Below, in pieces: positions 8,227 to 19,238 of a DNA stretch of 22,089 bases. Each line of letters begins with the position of its first letter. Within the stretch, counting starts at the first letter, position 1. Made by a program: the position numbers and the translations under genes. Under the pieces are notes generated by a model that was given only the letters and a program-made list of their open reading frames with translations, made no database searches and was not told where the DNA came from. The DNA comes from Zancudomyces culisetae (taxonomy: Eukaryota > Kickxellomycota > Harpellomycetes > Harpellales > Legeriomycetaceae), in the NCBI GenBank assembly GCA_001969505.1, contig LSSK01000039.1, forward strand, positions 4,715-26,803, read 5' to 3'.

Positions 8227-9300
8227 GATGATGATGATGATGACGACGACGATGATGACGATGGTTATTATCTTGGAATGAGTGGATATTCTGTATCTGT
8301 CAGTGATGATGACGACGACGAAATATATGCTCAAATCGAACAAGTATTGGGTGAAAAACTGTTGAATCCTACAGGAAAATTGAAGGCTCGAGATTTGGTG
8401 GAATCTCTGAACAACAAAAAACAAAGCGAGAGGCTTGGAAAGAAGAAACATCAACAAAGCGCTGGTAAGAATCAGAAGCAGCAACGAAACCAAAGTGAAA
8501 GACAAACTAAAATTCAAGATAAAGGCAATAAAAAATCTAAGGAATTTGTGGATCTAGGCAGGAGAGGAGCAAAGGCAAACAAAAAGGATAAGTCTAAATC
8601 AAAAATCAAAAAGATGGGCATGCAAGACTTGAAATTGGTACATAAAAAGATCAAACAGTTTGCACGAAACAAACGTGTTGATGAAAGCTGGTTATGGCCT
8701 ATGGAAAAACGTGATCGGCGGTTGGTTCATGCATTGGCCAGTGAGTACAATATTAAAACTAGTTCTAGGGGCCAAAGCAATGATCGGTTTACGATTTTGA
8801 TGCGTACAGAATTTACCACAGAGCAACCTAGAAACATCAGGAAGATTGAAAGGTTGTTGCAGATGGTGGATAGAAGAGAGGAACATAGATTGGAGGATGA
8901 ATTATCAAGGTGGAAACCATATGTCAAAAAAGTAAAGGGTAAGTTGTTCATTTTGTTATTTTATGTATTTCTAACTCTGTGGTATATTAAAGGCAAAAAA
9001 AAAAGAAAGAAAATGTATGAAAAGTTGCAGTGTTCAGTTTCAAAATAAAAACAAAAATGCTTGGATTGCCAACTATTTATAACTAACAAAATAATTTGAT
9101 ATAATTACATTAAAAAATCGCAAATAGTCGGACAAGAGGTTGGGGAAGGAGCTCAAAGTATTGGAGGATCCAACAAGGGTCACCAGCTACTGTCAAAGCT
9201 AGGATGGACACCAGGAAACAGCCTGGGTGCAACTGGGGACGGTATAGTAGACCCCATCAAAGTAGTGATTAGGCAACCAAGGCGTGGGTTAGGTCTGTGA
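7114..9300 (+). CDS. SQS1: R3H and G-patch splicing factor SQS1 (activator of the Prp43 helicase)
   Basis: Spliced CDS 7114-7866, 8023-8938, 9128-9300 gives 613 residues. In yeast, Sqs1/Pfa1 binds and stimulates the DEAH helicase Prp43 in spliceosome disassembly and ribosome biogenesis. Exon 1 holds family-type motifs (VYENTLKIGGVTL) and a 36-residue tandem duplication ending in NEYPIG-x-IE. Exon 2 has a poly-Asp tract (about 305-331), a basic Lys/Gln-rich segment, and the R3H domain (about 456-518, LVHALASEYNIKTSS). Exon 3 encodes the C-terminal G-patch (about 571-613, SKLGWTPGNSLGATGDGI). Introns 7867-8022 and 8939-9127 both have GTAAGT donors, TTAG/ATAG acceptors, and TAATTAAC or TAACTAAC branch sites. 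Starts at 7114 or 7123 are both possible; a TAA lies just upstream in frame. The gene is shorter than yeast SQS1 but has the same domain order. Its stop overlaps the convergent IML2-like gene. Confidence 0.9.
7585..7800 (+). repeat. 108-bp tandem duplication inside SQS1 exon 1
   Basis: Two consecutive in-frame units of 108 bp, each starting KNTNR-[IM]-QKQ and ending NEYPIG-[VG]-IE followed by a Tyr- and Glu-rich end. The copies have diverged (PTSRSFSQNNYV versus STSHYTSESKYI), so the event is not recent. Confidence 0.85.
8177..8262 (+). repeat. GAT/GAC trinucleotide tract encoding poly-Asp
   Basis: Nearly pure GAT with some GAC codons and one GGT interruption inside SQS1 exon 2. It is a coding microsatellite and likely to vary in length between strains. 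Confidence 0.9.
9289..9300. other. 12-bp tail-to-tail overlap of SQS1 and IML2-like coding regions
   Basis: The SQS1 stop TGA is at 9298-9300. The complement of TTA at 9289-9291 is the TAA stop of the minus-strand gene. Both coding ends share 12 bp, so each mature mRNA must extend into the other gene's coding exon as its 3' UTR. Confidence 0.85.
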
Positions 9301-12300
9301 TAAAACAGAGTCAATATAGTTTAGTATGTTGTGGGTTTGAGTTTCGACTTTGCCATGCATAGAATATTTGGGCGTATTACCTCCACCATTATTGTCGCTG
9401 ATACTGTTAGTGGGAATAATTTTACTGCTGCCATTCTCGGCGCTGTTCTTATCCTTGTTGCTGTTATAATTATTGAAAGTAAATGGTGACAGAGTTGGCA
9501 AAAGATAGCGCCTATTGAAAGTAGCTTTGGACCATCCAAATTGCAAATCCAAGTTTGGTTGTTCCAAGTAAGAGTTTTTAACCAGCTGGTAGTGCAAATT
9601 GCTCGACAATTCGAAATCTTCATCTTCATTATGTTCAATGTTATCTTTTAATAAATCTCCACAGCTTGTAGAAAAGCTGCCAGTCAATTCAGATCTGATT
9701 TTAACCAAAGAATCGAATAAAGCCGAGTCAAAGTACGGCTTAAACCACCATTCCATTGCCAAAGTGCGATCACAATAGTTAGACTCATGGTTGACATTTA
9801 ATGAATCTAATGATGGCTCGACACTCTTTTCGAGAGTCTCATCGGAACTGGATTGCTTTTTGGTATTTATAGCATCGAAGCATTCGGGATAAGACGAAAA
9901 TAGAGTTGTATCCATAATCAGCTTCAAATGATGCTGAGCTATGTGCAAATTGAGATTTTTTGAGCTTTCATACTCGAATGTGTGGACTTGAGTTTGCAGT
10001 TCATTGCTTTGTTTGCTCTTATCATAAGATGTAATCAACTCAATATCTAGATCCAAATAAATACAGCCCAAAATGAACCTGGATGCTGCCAAGGTGTAAT
10101 GGTCTAATTTTATCAAGCCTGACAATCGCAAACACCTGACTGCAAATATCCGTGCCAGTTTTGTATAGTTGACATACTGACAGGTTAACTCGGTTAGAAA
10201 AGTCGACTGGGAATCACGCAGAGCCTTTTCTGTATATATTTTTTTGGAAACTAGCCTTGAAAGATGATTATAAGCATAAGCTTTAAGAGTCAGCAATAAA
10301 GCCAAATCATCAGAGTAGTAAGCATGACGATAACAAAATACATCGTTTTTGTAGTTACCACTACATGAAACGTCCTTGTTGTCATTCTCCAGCCACGCCT
10401 TGGTGATAGTTTGGATACTAATTCTACCAAACTCTCCGAGCGCCAAAGATTCGTCAACATAAGCAGTAGACTTGTTGACATCGCCAAAATCAACACTTGT
10501 ATCGCCATCAACATCAGTTCTTGATGGAGGGGATATTGATAGCAAAGATTCCAGTTCACTATTGACTTGGAGGACAAGCTCATCTACGGTTTTTTGGCTC
10601 ATTTTAGGAATACAATTATAAATCAACAACAATTCCAACCCTGGTCTCATCAGATACTTTTTTTGTAGAAAGAACTTTTTGGATTTTCGGGTAACATATT
10701 TTTCTGCAGGAACTGTTTTTCCGGCTATTTTCTTTTTTAATTTTTCTACAGATTCAAACAATTCACAAATATCATTAAACATTTTTTTTAGTGTGGATGG
10801 GTCAGTGGAGTGGTTCTTAGTCTTAGATAGCTCAAGATATTTCTCCCATCTGCACACAGCCACACAGTAAGTATATACTGCTGTGCTCCATCGACTCTGT
10901 GTTCTCAATACCTCAAATCCTTCACAAGCTTCCTCCCATCTCCTCATGCCTAACAACACCAACGATTTCTGCCATACTCCTAAATGCGTCATTTTAATCC
11001 ACCCATCATTTATTTTTGCATTTACATTTTCGTTTTGTTTTACAGAACCCATTCTTTCAGAATTTTGGCCACTGCTGGCCACAAAGGAGTATAATTGTAT
11101 CGCATTTTCTGACCTCTGCTCCAACTCCTCAATCCTGCCTGCAAAAAAATTAATGAGATGGCTATTTGGAAATTCGGTCACTTGTTCCTCAATAATTTTT
11201 TTGGCAAACTCAACCCCATTACGTTCTCTGATACAGGATTCAGGACACACAACTGTATGAAACCCTAACAATACCAAGTAACTCAGTTGCGATCTCAGTC
11301 CTCTTTTTCTGTCAAAAACATTATCTTTCTCCTCTTCAATCTCCTCCATTGCCGTGAAAAATGTATTTATAGATGATGTGGATGATCTCGATGATAGTGA
11401 TGCCGAATCGTTACAATCACTACTGCCAGTATAGTCATTTGAAATATTTCCCCTCTCAAAGTCAATATCCATGTTTTTATATATCTCTCTATAGTTGTAA
11501 ACATTAGCAGATTTTGCTAACAAGTCCAGCCCAACCTCCCTGCTTCCTGATAACCCAAGAAGCGAAACCATCTTTAGTACTCTTTTGGGCAGCATACTCA
11601 TAACTATGTTGAATATCCCTACCCCTAAATACACCCCACTGATATATTCGTCATCTATTTGCTCATATATATCATTTTCTTCTTGAGTTTGAAATGCCCA
11701 TTTTAAAAACCGATAGCTTTCCTTGTATATTGAAATTGCAGTTTTTATGTTCCACCCTTCCTTCAAGAACCCCAATATTCCCTCGTTAATTACAATGTTT
11801 GCAACTGCCTTCATCAATATTCCCTCTGCACAAATCAATTCTGCATGCCGCTGTTCAATACTCATTGCTCTAAGTCTACCATATATCGCCTCTTCACTCG
11901 ATCCTAGTGCTGTTGACGAGGCGGCTATCACTGCACCGCTTATCATATTAACCCCTGACACCATCATTCCATAAAACGCCCCTGCTATCCCAGCCCCTTT
12001 TGTGCTCTCCTTCCCCTTCACTACTTTGCCATGAGCCGTTTTGCGCCTTTTCTGTGCCTTATCAACAAGCTGTGTGCTGGCTCTAAAGGTTTCTTCAAGT
12101 ATACTTCTGTCGAAGGTAACCATTGCTTTCACTAGTTGTATCATTGCATAGCCCTCTAATATGTATATATTATCTTCGTCCATTCTCGCTCTGAATATTT
12201 TTTCAGAATCTTCATATTTTGCATTTATAAAGAGTTTCAAAGAGTCATAGGCATCTAACAGTCCTTGAATCTCCTTTTTTTGATATTGTGGGTATTCCTG

Positions 12301-13380
12301 CTTTTCACTTCCCATTGTTGGCTTTCTAGCATCCCCATAATTTTCCTCTCTTGTTTGTTTTCTTTTTGACTGGACGCCCTCCAGGCACGTTACATCATTA
12401 CTATCATCTCTTGTATAGGCCAAACTTTTTTGTGTGTTTTGTACTGTCATACCCACTGGTTTTACACCATCGAGTACGCGATTATACGTATTAGTAGGAA
12501 TATTTGTACTGTTACTTTGCAAGCCGATCTCAGATTCTTTGTCTATAATCGTTTCGCTTCCTACGTTTGACTCAGCATTATCACTGTGTTCCCTATCAAT
12601 CTTGGCTAGACCATTTTCCCCCTCTTGATACCTCTTCACTTCAGCTGCTTCACCCACGCTCTTGTCTAGTATACCGCCCGCATTTTGAGGTACCACCTTT
12701 ATATCGTCAGTATGTAGTTCGTTACTTTCCCCTGTTTTTTTAAACCCATTTTCAAACGACTTATTGGTTGCCAGCGTTATGCTATCCCTCTTATTTTTTT
12801 TGGATGTGATTAAACTTTGTTTCTTTGCAATATTTTTCCTTTTGACTATTTCTGTGTCTGTACAGTTTCCCGAAATATCCATCACTTCTACATGCCCCTT
12901 TTTACTTTTTCGTTTGTAAAAATCGCGGAACCTACTACTCTTTTTATAGACATCATTATCTTTGCTTCTGTTCTCCCATGTTTCGTTTGGATAATTTCCC
13001 TGGATCGGGTTCCGATCCGGTTCACCAGAAATTGTTCTTGTTAAGTCTCTATCAGAATGAGAGTGCAGTAAACTATGGCCTTCCTGTTGAAAATCATTAC
13101 CAGTGTCGTCCTCGGTATAAACATTCCTGTCTTTCCTCTTAAATTTGCTCTTTATTTTTTCTTTAATGTCTTTTCCGCTCAACCCCTCTCTTTTTTTTAT
13201 ACTTTCACCTATATTACCGACCTCTTTGACTATCTTTGTCCTAATACTGAGGAATCTTGTTGTAAAAGTACTTCCTCTCCCTAATTTACCATCCCTTGCC
13301 ACCCCTTCTGTCTCCATCTCAAGACTTGTCATTCTACTTTTCTCCGATATTTGTCGAATTTGCTCTATCTTTTCAAGCAA
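9289..13380 (-). CDS. IML2: IML2/TTC39-family protein (DUF3808) with a long N-terminal extension
   Basis: A single exon encodes 1,363 residues. Yeast Iml2 is linked to lipid droplets and clearance of protein inclusions; animal TTC39 proteins share the alpha-solenoid. The family region runs from about 375 to 1170. It contains FDRSILEETFRAS (423-435), RHAELICAEGILMKAVANIV (511-530), LGFLKEGWNIKTAISIYKES (536-555), SGVYLGVGIFNIVMSMLPKR (581-600), REVGLDLLAKSANVYN (614-629), TEFPNSHLINFFAGR (735-749), a TPR-like WQKSLVLLGMRRWEEA (803-818), and DDLALLLTLKAYAYNHLS further on. The first 370 residues are charged, low-complexity and unlike the family, roughly doubling the usual length. A Gly/Ala-rich hydrophobic stretch (462-493) and a Ser-rich linker (655-670) sit inside. 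The ATG at 13380 is the first in the open frame. TATA-like runs lie at 13414-13436. Confidence 0.9.
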   Translation of the reverse strand: MLEKIEQIRQISEKSRMTSLEMETEGVARDGKLGRGSTFTTRFLSIRTKIVKEVGNIGESIKKREGLSGKDIKEKIKSKFKRKDRNVYTEDDTGNDFQQEGHSLLHSHSDRDLTRTISGEPDRNPIQGNYPNETWENRSKDNDVYKKSSRFRDFYKRKSKKGHVEVMDISGNCTDTEIVKRKNIAKKQSLITSKKNKRDSITLATNKSFENGFKKTGESNELHTDDIKVVPQNAGGILDKSVGEAAEVKRYQEGENGLAKIDREHSDNAESNVGSETIIDKESEIGLQSNSTNIPTNTYNRVLDGVKPVGMTVQNTQKSLAYTRDDSNDVTCLEGVQSKRKQTREENYGDARKPTMGSEKQEYPQYQKKEIQGLLDAYDSLKLFINAKYEDSEKIFRARMDEDNIYILEGYAMIQLVKAMVTFDRSILEETFRASTQLVDKAQKRRKTAHGKVVKGKESTKGAGIAGAFYGMMVSGVNMISGAVIAASSTALGSSEEAIYGRLRAMSIEQRHAELICAEGILMKAVANIVINEGILGFLKEGWNIKTAISIYKESYRFLKWAFQTQEENDIYEQIDDEYISGVYLGVGIFNIVMSMLPKRVLKMVSLLGLSGSREVGLDLLAKSANVYNYREIYKNMDIDFERGNISNDYTGSSDCNDSASLSSRSSTSSINTFFTAMEEIEEEKDNVFDRKRGLRSQLSYLVLLGFHTVVCPESCIRERNGVEFAKKIIEEQVTEFPNSHLINFFAGRIEELEQRSENAIQLYSFVASSGQNSERMGSVKQNENVNAKINDGWIKMTHLGVWQKSLVLLGMRRWEEACEGFEVLRTQSRWSTAVYTYCVAVCRWEKYLELSKTKNHSTDPSTLKKMFNDICELFESVEKLKKKIAGKTVPAEKYVTRKSKKFFLQKKYLMRPGLELLLIYNCIPKMSQKTVDELVLQVNSELESLLSISPPSRTDVDGDTSVDFGDVNKSTAYVDESLALGEFGRISIQTITKAWLENDNKDVSCSGNYKNDVFCYRHAYYSDDLALLLTLKAYAYNHLSRLVSKKIYTEKALRDSQSTFLTELTCQYVNYTKLARIFAVRCLRLSGLIKLDHYTLAASRFILGCIYLDLDIELITSYDKSKQSNELQTQVHTFEYESSKNLNLHIAQHHLKLIMDTTLFSSYPECFDAINTKKQSSSDETLEKSVEPSLDSLNVNHESNYCDRTLAMEWWFKPYFDSALFDSLVKIRSELTGSFSTSCGDLLKDNIEHNEDEDFELSSNLHYQLVKNSYLEQPNLDLQFGWSKATFNRRYLLPTLSPFTFNNYNSNKDKNSAENGSSKIIPTNSISDNNGGGNTPKYSMHGKVETQTHNILNYIDSVLSQT

Positions 13381-14068
13381 TTGTTAATAGCTATCTTAGC
13401 CCCTCGTGTTTATGTCAGTATATATATAGTGTTTATACGCTTAGAAAGTATTCGGTTGTGCTCAATAGCTACAGTCAAAAAAAAATAAGCATAAACTAAC
13501 CCTGAATTCCACCACTATGCTATGAATTATATGTCTCAATATTTAATACTCGCAGAAACTTGCTGTTTAATTCCCCAAATCTCTCCAATAATTACTAAAA
13601 TCCCCAATTTTATCTTCTCTTTAGCTGAAATAACTCGAATGCAAAACTATGAGACAAAAATATAGCGGTATTTTTCTGCTGATTTCAAAGCATCCCATTA
13701 AATGAATGGCAGGCGCGTTATTACTAGGAAGAAAATTTTATATTCATGAAAAATCGAAACCGCAATTCTGTAAATTCGGCAGTATATTTCCTGTGTACCC
13801 CCCACTATACTCAAATATATAGTAGTATATCTCTTTACTTTTGTTTTTTTCCCTGTATACCTCTAACAATGTTGATAATTCATCAAGAAATTTATGGAAA
13901 TGTATCTTTTTTGCTACTCATTTTTTATGTCCCTTAAATCGATGTGTTCAAATAAAATCCCCCCCCTTCTCCAATCAAACAATTTGCGTTTTGTTTTGGG
14001 TTAATCGCACTTTTTTGGTTAGGTTATTTTGTCTCATTACACTCCACTTTACTCTCGATTCTATTCGC

Positions 14069-14098
14069 TAATTTTGAAATTTTAAAATTTCAAAATTA
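14069..14098. repeat. 30-bp perfect palindrome with no spacer
   Basis: The left half ends at 14083 and reads TAATTTTGAAATTTT; the right half 14084-14098 is its exact reverse complement. The next bases (C at 14068, T at 14099) do not pair, so the limits are sharp. Confidence 0.9.
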
Positions 14099-17000
14099 TA
14101 TTACTGACTATTGGTCAATGCGATTCATTTCATGCAGATGCAAGTTCGCCAAATTATTCCGAATTTGGGTATTAGCAAAAATATAAAAATATAACAAAAA
14201 ATGTGTATATAAATACGCAAGTATTTATAGTGGGCAAATAGAACTGGACTAAAAAAAATTGCTATTCTAGCTAAAATTGTTTTATCTGTTCTAAAAGTGG
14301 TAGTTGTCACAAAAACGGCTTGAAAGATGCTTTCCCATATCCTAGCTTTACAATCATTTATATTATTCGGCCTGTAAATACTATTGAATAAATGAGCGAT
14401 TATCCTCAATCTACATTCTCGGTTCCATTAAGTACTACACTCCCGGGACCAACCATCGAATTTTCTAATAAAGTGTGCCTATACCAGAAACAGTTTTTCA
14501 TTCCTTTGTATGTTAGTGAAAAAAAAAACTATTTGCCGCCAAAGCAAATTTCCTGTGAATTAGCGTACACAATACAATTTCCATATGTGTGGTTGTCTTG
14601 ATGAATCGTGGTACCTCTTCCTGTTTAGCTTTAAAACTTTATTTTTCAACAACATGTGATATGGTTCAAACTTTGAAAAAATCTTAATAGCTATACAATC
14701 AAAAAAATATTTCAACTTGTATACAATGTTGTTCAGAAACCAACACCACGCTATTATTCGCACACCTTATTTGATAGCATTGTAAAGAACTGTCAAAAGT
14801 CTTCTGTTTAATGGGTAATGCCTGAAAAATAATTGAACTTTATGAACAATATCTGGCTTTATTTAAAGCTAACCATAAGTTTGGTAATTAATATCTCAAA
14901 TTATCTATGATAACCCTGCTGGAAAGTACAATAATATCATACAGTTTATCCTGATCTACCATATCTACCAATCCAGTAAGAGTGAATGGGGGTATCTTTT
15001 GAATTTGTATAGGAAAATCAGTAATTAAAATAAACGCCTCAACATACTGAAATTCCAATTAAATTCTGTTTACTGCTAAACCGCTGTACTGATCGTCAAA
15101 TCATACCTTTTTTGTATGAGTGTTTCAGAGTTTTTTGCTGGTAAAAAGACATAAAACCCTCTTTGCACACTTGTGAGCTTTGAAAGAAAGGATGTTTAAA
15201 ATCGTAACAAGACAATGCATAGATGTACTGTAACCCATACAGTTTATCTAACATCTGTTGATTTGCTGGTATTGATTCATAACAGTATTTTATTCGAATT
15301 TTGTAGGATTGACCATTTAAGAGAAAATCATTTAAGATACGAGCAAAAAAATCGTTTTATATGACCTGGCATATCTGGTGACTTTTCAACAATATTCACT
15401 ATAGTTTTCAAGAAAAACTGTCTTTATCTTCCCATCACTCCTTCCCCTTGCCCTTCACCCTACGTTGAAATTAAAACCTTTATTACAGATGTCTAGCCAA
15501 AACGCTTGAATACCTATCTATACATCTTGTTAAGGAAGTGTAGTACGCAAAGCCATAGGGCCGGCAATCATGGGCTACAAGCTTTTTTTATTCTAAACTT
15601 TATTTCTAACCTTATGGAAACACCACTCGTTCCTGTGGTGTATAAAGGCAAAAACAACAACTGCCATTTCTAGAATATATTTAGATTATCTCCACAGCCA
15701 GTAGCTGCTATCAGTTAATCCTTGATAAGAAAACATCCCGTAATGTAGTTCTAATGGTGGCTAAAACTCATCACAAAACCAAATATACTTCGGAATGCTT
15801 AATTTTTTGTGCTCGATTCCGTATTTAATTAATACTTACTACCATATGAATAGGGGTTTAGCATTCTCATTATTGAATTTTTTTTAATCGAGCCAGAAAT
15901 TATTTAAAAGTATACTAAAATTTCTAAAATTTCTAATATTTCCAATAGCACCTTTGCTGCCTTAAGAATGTTGGGTTGTGAGAAAACACTAAGGCTCATC
16001 AAATCCGTCTAAAACACTTTCACCCTATCTAAATGAGGTAACTAGGCGGTTATGCTCATATAAAATGTTTTTTGGTCCGGCAGTAAAGTGAATAAGCAAA
16101 CCTAGAAATCGTTCATGATCCCTATTCTCCCTCCAACGTTTTTAAACAATGCAAACTCTGCTTTCTGAAATAAAGTTTAAATTACAAAGATGAATAATTG
16201 TCTATCCTGTTAAAAAAAGTATGGGGAACGAGTAACACAGGTAATTCTAGTCGAATAATTATGAATCTGTATTCTCGGTGATAAATGCTATTTTTCAGCC
16301 ACCAGGAGACGTAATGAATTCTAGCCAAGTACCTGTGGTGGTTTATTAGATTGTAGCTTTGCTACTTTTACGAGCCATTTTATCTTCAACTATAAATCGC
16401 TTATACTAAATAGTCAAATACTAAAAGCCGCATCCCCAAAATACCCATATTTTTTTTTGTGATAATTGAGAACCAGATAGACCATCAACCTCAATTAAAA
16501 TGTGAAATCATCGTTTCTTGTGTTAATTACATTTCTGATGGAGTTGCAAAAAATCTGAAATAGAAGTGTTATCGTGACTATAGTATCCAGGTGATTTTGT
16601 TGAAGCCTAATTGAGATGAGCGTGTGTTAAACGAAGCTATAGTGGGTATTACTGCTTTGCCACATATCAATAAAAAAAGTTCTTTACAAAATGAATGTCT
16701 TTTACTTTTTTTTTATACATCAAACGGATACTAAATAAGTGAGGGGTATCAAGTCATTACAATCTGCATCGTAAGCATCCTACAGGTGATTTAAGGTGGG
16801 TATGCAGAAGATAGAATCTTGATCAACAACTATCAACAATTTGCAACTCCGTTCCATTGAGGATTATATTATTCAGGTTTTTATAACAATTGGCATCTTT
16901 AAATAGCAGGGAAAAGAAGTATTGTGCTAGTACAATAGATGCTACAGCCCATTTGATTCTTATTTTTTTTGTTTGTTTAAAAGGGACGAGATGATTAGTT

Positions 17001-17988
17001 TTGTCTTTAAGAATAAAAGGAAAACAATGGTTATAGCTTCCGTGCTAAAACCAAAAACGTAAGAGATTTTAACCTGATTGCCAAACTTAATTTTACTCAC
17101 ACAAGCGATTGCAAATCATAGGCAATTCTAATTATATGCAAAGTTAATCAATAAGCAGAATTTGCATTTGAAAATCGAAACCCCCCATCGTTTATGGGCA
17201 ATTGGGATTTGTTTTATGATTTTTGTCAAAAAGAGTTGCTAGGAAAAATGAAGATTTACAGCTAGAATAATTTGCAAAAAATTGTCCAAAATTTACCTGC
17301 AAATTTGGTTAAATCTCCAGGATCTATGGTTTTCATTTTGAGTAAATGGAGTAAAAGCAGCAAATACTAACATATGAATTCACAGTAAAGCTGAAAACCT
17401 ATGCAGGAAAGGGTAAATTTACTGAGGGAGAGAGAAGTGAGGGGGTGAAGATGTGTACTTAATGAATAATCACTGATATTCATGAAAAATATCATTTTAT
17501 CGTCGCAAAGTTGTGCATTACTACATGTTTGTAAAGTAAATTGAAATTAGAAAGCAAAGTATACTCTTAAATACTAAAAGCCTTTATATTTTGTCTTGAC
17601 AATACAGAAAAAGAACGTATATAAATTTTAGTAAGGGACTTTTTGTAAAACAGTATAGCTTCTTTGCATTCGAATATAACTGATTCCACCTGTTTATACA
17701 TTTTACTACTTTGGCTTTTGTGCTTGTATAACCGCTATAACTACCGATTTTGCATTATCTACCTGTTGTTACATCCTTTAATCAATAGTATAAAAAGAGA
17801 AACACCCCTTTTAATACCACCCGAAACTACGTAACGCCCTCCAATTCAAACTTTTGTATAAACTCAAAAAAGTATCCATTTTTTTGTGTTATTTAAATTG
17901 GTACCGAGTTGAAGACAACAAACAAGTTGATGTTAGTACCTACTCAAAATACTATCACTAAGAATTTTGAAAAGGAGATATAAAGAAA

Positions 17989-18002
17989 CCCCCCCCCCCC
18001 CC
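17989..18002 (+). repeat. C14 homopolymer upstream of the HMG-box gene
   Basis: Fourteen cytosines in an otherwise AT-rich leader or promoter, about 230 bp before the ATG. Length may be unstable or partly a sequencing artefact. Confidence 0.9.
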
Positions 18003-18160
18003 TCATAGTAAGTATTGATTGATTTTTGTGGTATTGTACTTTTTATTTCCTAGGGAACAGCGTGCAGAATGATATTGACAATGATATACAACTATAACGA
18101 ATACCTTTTTACACCATAAATAGCTAGACGTAAAAGAAAGAGTTAATTGAACCCACCATT

Positions 18161-18168
18161 ATATATAC
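18161..18168 (+). promoter_or_regulatory. TATA box of the HMG-box gene
   Basis: A TATATA run about 65 bp upstream of the ATG at 18229. It is the closest good TATA match to that start. Confidence 0.4.
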
Positions 18169-18228
18169 GCATCCCAGTATTACGCATCGCTTTTTACATC
18201 TACTTTTACTTTTTCCCATACAAGAATA

Positions 18229-19207
18229 ATGTTTCGCCCAAAGCAAGAAAATAACTATAACCTAAGCTATGACGATTTATTACTGGGTAAAGCACAGCTA
18301 GATCAGAGCAATTTATACAATCACTTGTCAAAACAAAAGATAAACGGAAACGAAACAACATATATGAACGCAATGAAGTGTGTAACACCTCCAGACCTAC
18401 AGTATATAGATATAAACAGAGCTTTAGCTGGAAAGCAGATTCAGGACGATATTTTACGTGCAAGAAAATTGGAATATATTGCTGAGCGAACCGGTAACGG
18501 ACTGAATGCACCAGTAGAGTTTTGTGGAAATAATGCGCTCTATACTGGTGGTGAGCGATTACAGAATAATGGACCACTAACCTTTGGACAAGCCATCTTG
18601 GGGGATGTAAACCAAACTTATATTCATCCATACATACATGGAATAGATGTAAGTCAATTACAGGGGAGCTACTATGATGACACTATGTTCTACAATGGAA
18701 TGATCTATGGAAAAAAACGAGATCATGACCCAAAGGCAAAAAGGACGCCAAGACCACCCAATGCATTTATTCTTTACAGAAAAGACAGACAGGCTGCAGT
18801 GATAAAAAACAACCCAGGTGTTTCTAACAAAGAAATATCATGTATCATAGGCAAGATGTGGAGAGATGAGCCCGAGTCAGTAAAGGATAAATACAAAGAG
18901 AACGCAGAAAATGAAAAAAAGAAGCACAGAAAACTTTATCCAGATTACAAGTACCAGCCAAGAAAATCAAAAAAACTTTGCAAAACCGAGCAAGAAATGC
19001 GAAACAAAAATGCAAAAATGCTTGCTGAGCAAATGAACACAAAGGGGTTTTTAATGGAGGACGGATTTCCAGAGTATAACCAGCTACTTTACAATGGTAG
19101 GGAGTTTGAAGATTATACTAGTTGTAGCCTTGCTACCTCTGCTGCATCACCCATTGCTCAAAATGTTTCTCAAACCGAGTTTATAAACAATATTTTTACC
19201 AGTAGTC

Positions 19208-19238
<31 letters not shown>

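Larger units (their letters stand above)
13381..18228. other. 4.8 kb gene-free region between IML2-like and HMG-box genes
   Basis: No frame exceeds about 94 codons, and none shows a domain. The left end holds the IML2-like promoter (TATA-like runs at 13414-13436). Noted inside: a 30-bp perfect palindrome (14069-14098), an orphan plus frame of 69 codons at 14392-14601 (MSDYPQSTFSVPLS, no family), one HMG-type AACAATGG word (17023-17030), a G-rich purine run near 17420-17450, and a C14 tract (17989-18002). The size of the upstream region is typical of heavily regulated developmental transcription-factor genes. No tRNA B-box or other RNA gene was recognised. Confidence 0.6.

Noticed and set aside
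8032-8517. Minus-strand 161-codon Ile-rich frame opposite SQS1
   Set aside because: It is the antisense of the GAT tract; poly-Ile arises from the complement of poly-Asp codons.
14392-14601. 69-codon plus frame in the gene desert (MSDYPQSTFSVPLS)
   Set aside because: Reasonable composition at its start but short, isolated, with no domain and no splice partner found.
18008-18053. Possible 46-nt 5' UTR intron (GTAAGT...CCTAG) before the HMG gene
   Set aside because: Donor and acceptor are good, but it is much shorter than the other introns and lacks a TAAC-type branch site. Transcript data would be needed.
13381-18228. Search for tRNA, snRNA and CRISPR-like arrays in the desert
   Set aside because: No tRNA B-box with a matching A-box, no snRNA core, and no spaced repeats seen by eye. 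Covariance-model scans could still find divergent RNAs.
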